From assembly GCF_000241265.1 (NCBI RefSeq), contig NZ_BAEE01000011.1:1-64000 (forward strand): 64,000 nt of DNA, given 5' to 3'. This DNA is from Gordonia araii NBRC 100433 (GTDB lineage: Bacteria > Actinomycetota > Actinomycetes > Mycobacteriales > Mycobacteriaceae). The position numbers and the translations under genes are program-made. Within the stretch, counting starts at the first letter, position 1, and each line of letters opens with the position of its first letter. Shown here piece after piece: positions 54,601 through 63,600 of this stretch. The notes under the pieces are model-generated. The model did not search any database. It was not told where the DNA came from and saw only the letters and a program-made list of their open reading frames with translations.

Positions 54601-57600
54601 ACCCCATGCTTTCGGCGCGATTGGCCGACGGCGGGGACGGGCGCGCGACGATGACGGCGGGCAACGACGTCGGCTCGGTCGCCGACCGGCTCACCGTCGC
54701 CTCCTCGCCGGCCGTCGTGGGGTCCGCCGAATTCGACGACGCGCTCCGAGCGGGCCACCGCGAGGCGCTGGCCAGGCTGGACCCGGCGTCGGGTGCGATG
54801 GTGGCCGCGGCCGTTGTCCGCGCCGACAGCGGTGTCGGGCGCCTGATTCTCGCCATTCACCACGCCGTGGTCGATGCCGTGTCATGGCGCGGGATCGTCG
54901 GCGATCTCGTCGCCGCCTCGGCGCGCCTCGGCGCGGGGGAGCCCGCCGACCTGCCGCCCGCCTCGGGAACGTCGATGCGGCGCTGGGCGCGCGCCCTCGC
55001 CGAACTGGGTGAGAAACGGCGCAACGAGATACCGCTGTGGCGCGAGCACCTGCCCATCTCGCCCGCGCTGGCATTGCCGGAACCGGGGCTGGTGGCCGAG
55101 ACGTCGAACATCGCCGTCACGGTGCCGTCCGAGGTGACCGAGACGGTGCTGACCCGGGTGGCCGACGCCTTCCGCGCCGGTGTGGACGACGTGCTGCTGG
55201 CGGCGTTGCTGATCGCTGTCGCCCGCCTCGACGGCGGCAGCGCGGAGTCGGCCGCGGTACTCGTCGAGGGCCACGGCCGCGTCGAGTCGGTCGCACCGGG
55301 CGCCGACCTGTCGAGCACCGTCGGCTGGTTCACCAGCGTCTCCCCGGTGGCGGTCGGCACCGCCGACCTGCTCCGGGACGATCTCGTGCGCGCCGTCAAG
55401 GCCGTCAAGGAGGCGGTCGCCGCGCGGCCCGACGACGGGATCGGCTTCGGCCCGTTGCGCTGGGGGCCGGGCGCCGACCCGGATCTGGCGCACCGGCCGC
55501 TGCCGCCGATCGTCTTCAACTACCTCGGCGCGGCCACCGCGGGTGCCGCCGCGGCCGGCGGCGTCGACGAGATCGCCTTCGCACCTGTCGCGGACGCGCC
55601 GGCGCTGCCCGGAACGATCACCGGTGAGATGATCGCGCCGGCGCTCGCGGCGAACGTCAACACCGTGAGCGACCCGACGGGCCGACGATTCGCCATCGAC
55701 CTCGCGGCGCCGGAACGCGTCCTCGACGCCGCGGCCCTCACGGCCCTCGGTGAATCGATGAGCCAGATCCTCGCCGACCTCGTCGACGAGGTATCCGAAC
55801 GGGATCCCGGGCCTAGTCCGTCGGACCTGCCCGGACTGGACCTGGACCAGGACGAGATCGACGCCATCCGCGCTGCTCACCCGGGCGCCGAGATCTGGCC
55901 GCTGTCACCGCTGCAGCACGGACTGCTCTTCCAATCCGAACTGGCCGCCGAGTCCGCGGGCGGAACCGACCCGTACCTGATGCAGGCGGTCGTCGAATTG
56001 CGCGGCGACCTCGACGGCCAGCGCCTGCGCGCCGCCGCCCAACAGTTGCTGGACCGCACGGCCGTGCTGCGATCGGCCTACCGGCGCACGGCGAACGGGC
56101 AGGGAGTCGCCGTCGTCGCGCCGCACGTCGAAGCCCCGTGGCGCACCGTCGACCTCCGCGACATCGATGACGAGCGGGCGCGCTCGGCCGCCGACGAGGT
56201 GGCTCGCGACGAAGGGTGCGCCCGGTTCGACCTCGCGCATTCGCCGCTGATCCGGTTCGTCCACGTACTGCTTCCGGGCGAGGCAAGCAAGCTCGTCATC
56301 ACCAATCACCATCTGCTCGCCGACGGATGGTCGAGTCCGCTCGTCCTGGGCGAGCTGTTCGCGTCCTACGCCGACCCGGCCCGCGCGGACACCGGTGAAC
56401 GGACCGACTACCGCGACTTCCTCGAATGGGTGGCCGGCCGCGACGAGGAGGCGTCGCGGCAGGCGTGGCGCGAGTTCCTCGCCGACGTGTCCGGGCCGAC
56501 TCTCGTCGCACCGCGGACCCCGCGGCCCGACGAGGTCAGCGTGGACCACCGCATCACGTTGGGGCCCGAGACGACCGCGAAGCTGACCCGGTTCGGGCGA
56601 GAGCATGAGATCACCACCGCGACGCTGCTGCAGTTCGCATGGGCCGTGGTGCTGCACCGGTTCACCGGGGCCGACACGGTGATTTTCGGTGAGACCGTGT
56701 CCGGCCGACCGCCGGAGCTGGCGGGCGCCGAGTCGATGATCGGCCTGCTCATCAACACGGTGCCGGTCGCGGTCACCGTCGACGGCGACGCGACTGTCCT
56801 CGACGCTCTGGGCGATCTCGGGCGCCGCAAGGCGGGTGTGCTCGAACACCAGCACCTGTCGCTCACCGCGATCACCGCGGCGGCCGCCGGTCCGAAGGCA
56901 AGCTCGCCGCTATTCGACACGCTGACCGTCTACGAGTCCTACCCCGTCGACGCGCGAGGGCTGTCGGCCGCGGGCGAGGCGCTCGGCGTGCACATCGCCG
57001 ACGCGACGGCGAGCGACTCGACGCACTACCCGCTGACCCTGGCGGCGGCGCCGGACACCGGCGACGGGGTGGCCGATATCGCGCTGACGCTCAAATACCT
57101 GCCGAGCCTGTTCTCCCGCGACGAAGCAGCGTCCTTCGCGGCCGCGGTCACGTCGGTGCTGGCGGCGGTAGCCGAAGGCGACGGTCGCCGGGTGGCGGAC
57201 CTGCCGCTGGTCGCACCCGATGCGCCGGCCGGGCCGCCACTGCGGCCCGGCGTCGAGCCGGTACTCCTGCGCGACCTGTTCGCAGTGGCGGCGAGCAAGC
57301 ACCGCGGCCGCGTCGCGGTGATCGCCGGATCGTCGTCGATGACCTATCGCAAGCTCGACGAGGCCTCCAACCGTCTCGCGCGCGTGTTGCTGGAAGACGG
57401 CGTGGGTCCGGAAGTGCTCGTCGCGCTCGCGATCCCCCGGTCGGTCGAATTGCTCATCGCGATCTGGGCCGTCGCCAAAACCGGCGGCGGCTACGTGCCG
57501 ATCGATCCGGATTACCCGCCGGCGCGGGTGACCGCGATGCTGGAGGACTGCGGAGCCGAGACCGGTCTCACGACATCGGCCGCCGACGGTCTGCCCGGCC

Positions 57601-60600
57601 TCCCGGGCGGCGACTGGCACCGCATCGACGGCGGGGATCTCGTCACCCGCTACCGGGCTGCCGACTCGGGGCCGCTGGCCAAAGCCGACCTGCCGCCGAC
57701 GAGCGTCGACAACACGGCCTACGTCATCTTCACCTCCGGCTCCACCGGCCGCCCCAAGGGCGTCGCGGTCACCCACCGCGGGCTCGCCAACTTCGCCACC
57801 CAGGAGGCGCGACGGTCCGGCGTGGGCGAGGGCGCCCGGGTGCTCGGCTTCGCGTCGCCGAGCTTCGACGCCTCGGTGCTCGAATACCTGCTCGCGACGA
57901 TCTCCGGCGGCGCCCTTGTCTATCGGTCCGCCGACGCCGTCGGGGGCGAGGCGCTGGAGCGGGTCGTCGCGGGCAAGGCCGTGACGCACGGATTCCTCAC
58001 CCCGTCGGTGGTCGCCTCCCTCGACCCGGACGTGTGGGAATCGCTGCACGCCCTGTTCGTCGGGGGCGAGGCGGTTCCCGAGTCTCTCGTCGAGCAGTGG
58101 GCGTCGGCCGGCCGACGCGTGCAGAACCTTTACGGGCCCACCGAGACGACGATCGGCATCACCATCAGCGATCCCCTGCAGCCGCGAGAACCGGTCGTCC
58201 TGGGCGAACCGCTGGACGGCGTCGGGCTCATGGTGCTCGACGACCGGCTGCGTCCGGTTCCGCACGGCTTCCCCGGGGAGCTGTACGTCTACGGCAACGC
58301 CCTCTCGCGCGGCTACCTCGAACGGCCGGGGCTGACCGCCGACCGCTTCGTCGCCAACCCCTACACCCCCGGCAGCCGCATGTACCGCACCGGCGACCTC
58401 GTCACCTGGTGCGGCGATCCGCGAGACCGGCTGGTCCTGCGCTACCACGGCCGCAACGACGACCAGATCAAACTGCGCGGGCTGCGCCTCGAACTGGGCG
58501 AGATCGAGGCGGCCCTCGCGCGGGCCGACGGTGTCACCGCGGCCGTGGTCGTCGGCGTGCGTGCGGACGGGGCGATCGCCGAGCCGGGGGACAACGTCGT
58601 CTCGGCACTCGCCGCCTACATCGTCGCCGGGCCCGAGGTCGACATCGACAGCGTTCGAGAGCAGATCGCCGCCGACCTGCCGGCGCACGCGGTGCCGTCG
58701 ACGATCACCCCCATCGGCACCCTGCCGCTCACCCCGGTCGGCAAACTCGACCGCCGCGCGCTGCCCGCCCCGACCATCGCGGCCGGCGGGGCCGGCCGTG
58801 TCGAGCCGGCGGGGCCGGTGGAGAGCGCGATCGCGGGAATCTTCGCCGAACTGCTCGGCACCGACGACGTCGGAGCGACGGACTCCTTCTTCCTCCTCGG
58901 CGGAAACTCCCTGTCGGCGGCCCAGCTCGTCGCCCGGGTCGGCCACGCCTTCGACACCCGGATCGGCATCGCCGACCTCTTCGACGCCCCGACCGTTCGC
59001 GGCCTCGCGGCCGTCGTCGGCGAGTCGACGGCGCCCGCACTGCCGCCCATCACTCCCGGCTCCTCCGCCGAGACCCCGATCCCGCTCACCTACGCGCAGC
59101 AACGGATCTGGTTCATCAACCGCTACGACCCCGATTCGGGCGCCTACAACATCCCGGTGCTGCTCCGGATGCGCGGCGCCGTGGACATCGACCGGCTGCG
59201 CGCAGCGCTGCTGCGGGTGATGACGCGCCAGACGGTCCTGCGGACCGTCTTTCCGATCGACTCCGATGGTCGGCCCCGGCAGCAGCCCGTCTCGGCCGAC
59301 GTGGCGGACCAGCGGCTGGACTGGGCGGTCGTCGACACCGCCGACGCGGCGCGCGCCGCATTCTCCGACGGATTCGACCTCACCCGCGACCTGCCGATCC
59401 GCGTCCGGATCGTACGCGAAGGGCCGGACTCCGCGGTGGTCGCGATCGTCGTACACCACATCGCCGCCGACGGCCAGTCGATGCCGGTCCTCGCACGCGA
59501 TCTGCTGGCGGCCTACGGGGCGCGGGGCGGTGGCCCGGGCGAGGAGCCCGAAGTCACCTACGGCGACTACGCGCGGTGGCAGCGCGAGAACCTCGGTGCG
59601 GTCGACGAACCGGAATCGGTGCTGGGCCGCCAATGGGATTATTGGCGCCAACGCCTGGCCGGCTTGCCCGAGGTCACGGATCTGCCGATGGACCGGCCGC
59701 GCGGCGCGGAGTTCGACCCCGCGGGCGGCCGGCTGACGGTGACCATCGACCCGGACGCCGTGAATTCCCTGCGCCGGCTCGCGGAGGACACCGGCACGAC
59801 CGTCTTCATGGTGTTGCACGCGGCGCTGACCGTCCTCGTCGCGCGGCTCACCGGCTCGGGTGACGTCGTCGTCGGCACGGCGGTCGCCGGGCGCGGCGAT
59901 CGTGCCCTCGACGCGCTCGTCGGCATGTTCGTCAACACGGTGATCCTGCGAACCGCCGTCGACCCGTCGCACACCGCCGCCGAGGTCTTGGCGTCGGTGA
60001 AGGCGACCGACGTCGAAGCGATGGCCCACGCCGACCTGCCGTTCGAGGAACTCGTCGAAGCGCTGGCCCCGGCGCGTTCACGGTCGCACTCGCCGCTGTT
60101 CCAGATCGGCCTCAACCACGTGCTCGTCGCGGCGGACACCGCGACGACGTTGGAGGTCGACGGCGTCGCGGTCGAGCAGATCGACCCGGGGCCGCTGCCC
60201 GCGAAAGTCGATCTCACGGTCGACGTCCGCGAATCCGTGGACGCCGGCGAGCCCATCAGGGCCGAGTTCACCTATGCGACGGCGCTTTTCGACGAGGAGA
60301 CGGTCGCCGGGTTCGCCGGGGCGTGGCAGGCGATTCTGTCCGCGATGACCGCCGACCCGTCGATGCCGGTCGGTGACGTCGAGTTGTTGCCCGAGGGACT
60401 CGGCGGCGAACTGGTGCCCGCGCACGGGCCGGCGCCCAGCGCCCCGGCGACGGTCCGGGAACTCCTCGCGTCCGTCGGGCCCGACCCGTCCCGCGCTGCC
60501 GTCGTCGAGGGCGATGTCGCGGTGAGCTATGCGGACTTCGAGGCCCGGACCAATCGCCTCGCCCGGTTGCTGGTCGAGCGCGGGATCGGCGCGGGCGATG

Positions 60601-63600
60601 TGGTCGCCGTGGCGATGCGCCGATCGATCGACTCGGTCGCCGCCACGTGGGCCGTGCTCAAGGCGGGGGCCGCCTACCTGCCGGTCGACCCGCGCCTGCC
60701 GTCGGCGCGAGTGACGGGAATGCTCGACGACGCGCAGGTGCGCTTCGGCCTCACGCGCACGGTCGAGTCCGGCTTCTCGGCCCCGGGGGAGTGGGTCGCC
60801 GTCGACTCCGCCGAGACCGTCGAGGCGCTGTCGCGACAGGACGCGACCCCGGTCTCCGATGCCGAACTCGTCCGCGTGCCGACGGTCGACGACGTCGCCT
60901 ACGTCGTCTTCACCTCGGGCTCCACCGGGCGTCCCAAAGGCGTGGCCGTGACCCATCGCGGCATCGCCAACCTCGTCGGCTCGCTGCGCGGGCTGACCGG
61001 CACGGAGGTCGCCGAGCCGCGCGTGCTGCACGTCGCCTCGCCGAGTTTCGACGCGGCCTTCTTCGAGATGGCATGGGCCTACTTCGGCGGAGCCACGCTG
61101 GTGGTGTCGCCCGCCGACGTGTTCGGCGGCCGCGAACTCGCCGGCGTCATCGCCGGCGGTGCGGTCACTCACGCCGTGATCACGCCGTCGGTGCTGCGCA
61201 CGGTGGAGGCGAGCGGTGTGCCCGGCCTCCGGGTCATCGCGACGGCGGGCGAAGAGCTGCTTCCCGAACTCGTGCGGTCCTGGACCGGCCGCCGGTTCAT
61301 GAACCTGTACGGACCGACCGAAACGACCGTGTGGGCCACCGTGTCCGAGGCCGCCCCCGACGAACCCGTCGTCATCGGGCGCCCGGTCGCCGGCATCGGC
61401 GCGATGGTCCTCGACGCGCGGCTGCGCCCGGTCCTGCCCGGGGTCGTCGGCGAGCTGTACCTGGCCGGCGACCAACTGGCGGCCGGCTACCTCGGACGGC
61501 CGGGACTGACGGCGGGCACCTTCGTCGCGTGCCCCTTCGGGCCGCCCGGATCGCGAATGTATGCCACGGGAGACCTGGTTCGATGGCGCAGTGCGGGCGG
61601 GCAATGGCAGCTCGAGTTCGCCGGTCGCGACGACTTCCAGGTGAAGGTCAACGGCCAGCGCGTCGAACTCGGCGAGATCGACGCGGTGATCGGCTCCTAC
61701 GCCGGAGTCGCGTCGACGGTCACCGTCGGCAACGACGACCAGAACGGCGTCACCCGGCTGGTGACCTACGTCGTCGGCACATCGCTCGACGTTGAGACTG
61801 CACCCGCGCTCATCGTCGATCATGCCCGCGAGCATCTGCCCACCTACATGGTCCCGTCGGCTGTCGTAGTCCTCGACGCCCTGCCGCTCACGGCGGTCGG
61901 CAAGCTGGATCGCACAGCACTGCCGACCCCGGAATTCGGCGCGCAGACGCCGTTCGAGGAGCCGGGCACCCCGACCGAACACGCGGTCGCCGAGGTGTTC
62001 GCCGCTATCACCGGCGCCGACCGGCGCGTCGGGGCCCGCGATTCGTTCTTCGACCTGGGCGGCACGTCGTTGGCGGCCACCCGGGCGGCCGCGCAGCTCG
62101 CGGACCGGCTCGGCGTCGACGTCACCGTGCGCGACCTCTTCGACGAGCCGGAGGTCGCGGGGCTGGCCCGTCTGCTGGGCGCCCGGGACCGGCGCACGAG
62201 CCCACCGCTCGGTCCCCGCGACCGGCCGACCCCGCTTCCGCTCTCGGCGACCCAGCGTCGCATGTGGTTCCTCAACCAGTTCGACACCGACTCGGCCGCT
62301 TACAACATTCCCATCCCGGTGCGGCTGCGCGGGGAACTCGACCCGGCCGTGCTGCGCGAGGCGGTGGGCGATGTGATGGCCCGCCACGAGGTTTTGCGCA
62401 CGGTGTACCCGTCGGGGACGGATGGGCCGCGCCAGGAGATCCTCGCCGCCGACACGGCGCGCGCCCGGCTGGACGCCGCGGCCGTCGGATCGTCGGCGGA
62501 GCTGCTCGCGGCGGCCGGGCAGGGATTCGACGTCGGCGAACAGCTACCGCTTCGCGTGCGATGGCACCAGCATGCGGAGGACGGTGAACCGATCCTCGAC
62601 CTGCTCGTCGTGGTGCACCACATCGCGTTCGACGGGCAGTCGGCGCCGGTGTTCGTCGGCGATCTCGTCGCCGCGTACCAGCGCCGCGCCGGCGCCGGGA
62701 GCGAAGCGAGCGGGCAGGCCCCGCTTCCGGTGCAGTACGCGGACTATGTGCTGTGGCAGCTCGAAGTGCTGGGCGACGTCACTGATCCCGATTCCGAGAT
62801 GGCCCGCCAGTTCGCCCACTGGCGCGAACGGCTGGCCGATCTGCCCGCCGTCACCAACCTGCCCATGGATCGTCCGCGTCCGGCCGTCGCCGACCAGCGA
62901 GGCGCCCGCCTGCGCATACCCATCGACGAGTCGACGGTCGCCGGGCTCGCCGAGCTGGCCGCGCGGCACGGAGTCACGACATTCATGACCCATCACGCGC
63001 TGCTGTCGGTGCTCGTCGCACGGATGGCGGCCACCGACGACGTGGTCATCGGCACCCCGATCGACGGGCGCACCGAGACGGCGCTGCACGGACTGGTCGG
63101 CATGTTCGTCAACACGCTCGTGTTGCGTACGCGCGTGGACGCCGGGATGCGTCTCGACGAGTTGCTCGCGCACGTGCGCGGAGTCGACGTCGAGGCCTTC
63201 GACAACGCCGCCGTCCACTTCGAGCAGTTGGTCGAGGCGCTCGCGCCCGAGCGGTCCACCGCGCACGCGCCGCTGTTCCAGATCGCCCTCGCCGTCACCG
63301 ATGCCTCCGCGCAGCCGTCGGGTTCGGTGGAGCTCGAGCGAGCCGGCGTGCGGGTCGAGCCGCTGCCGGCCGATGTGGACGAGGAGAAGGTCGACCTGAC
63401 GCTCAGCGTCGTCACCGGCGGCGAACGGGACGAGAACTACCTCGAGTTCTCCTACGCCACCGCCCTGTTCGACGAGTCGACCGTCCGGCGCTTCGCGCAA
63501 GTGTGGCAGCGCATCGCCACGGCCGCGATCGCCGATCCGGGGGTACCCGTCGGCGACATCGACATCGTGGGCTCGACCACTGAGGGGGCCACGTCCGCTC

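Noticed and set aside
56910-62387. 1039-aa and 769-aa minus-strand open frames opposite NRPS 2
   Set aside because: Antisense shadows: the + strand frame is continuous and shows all NRPS motifs over the same bases.
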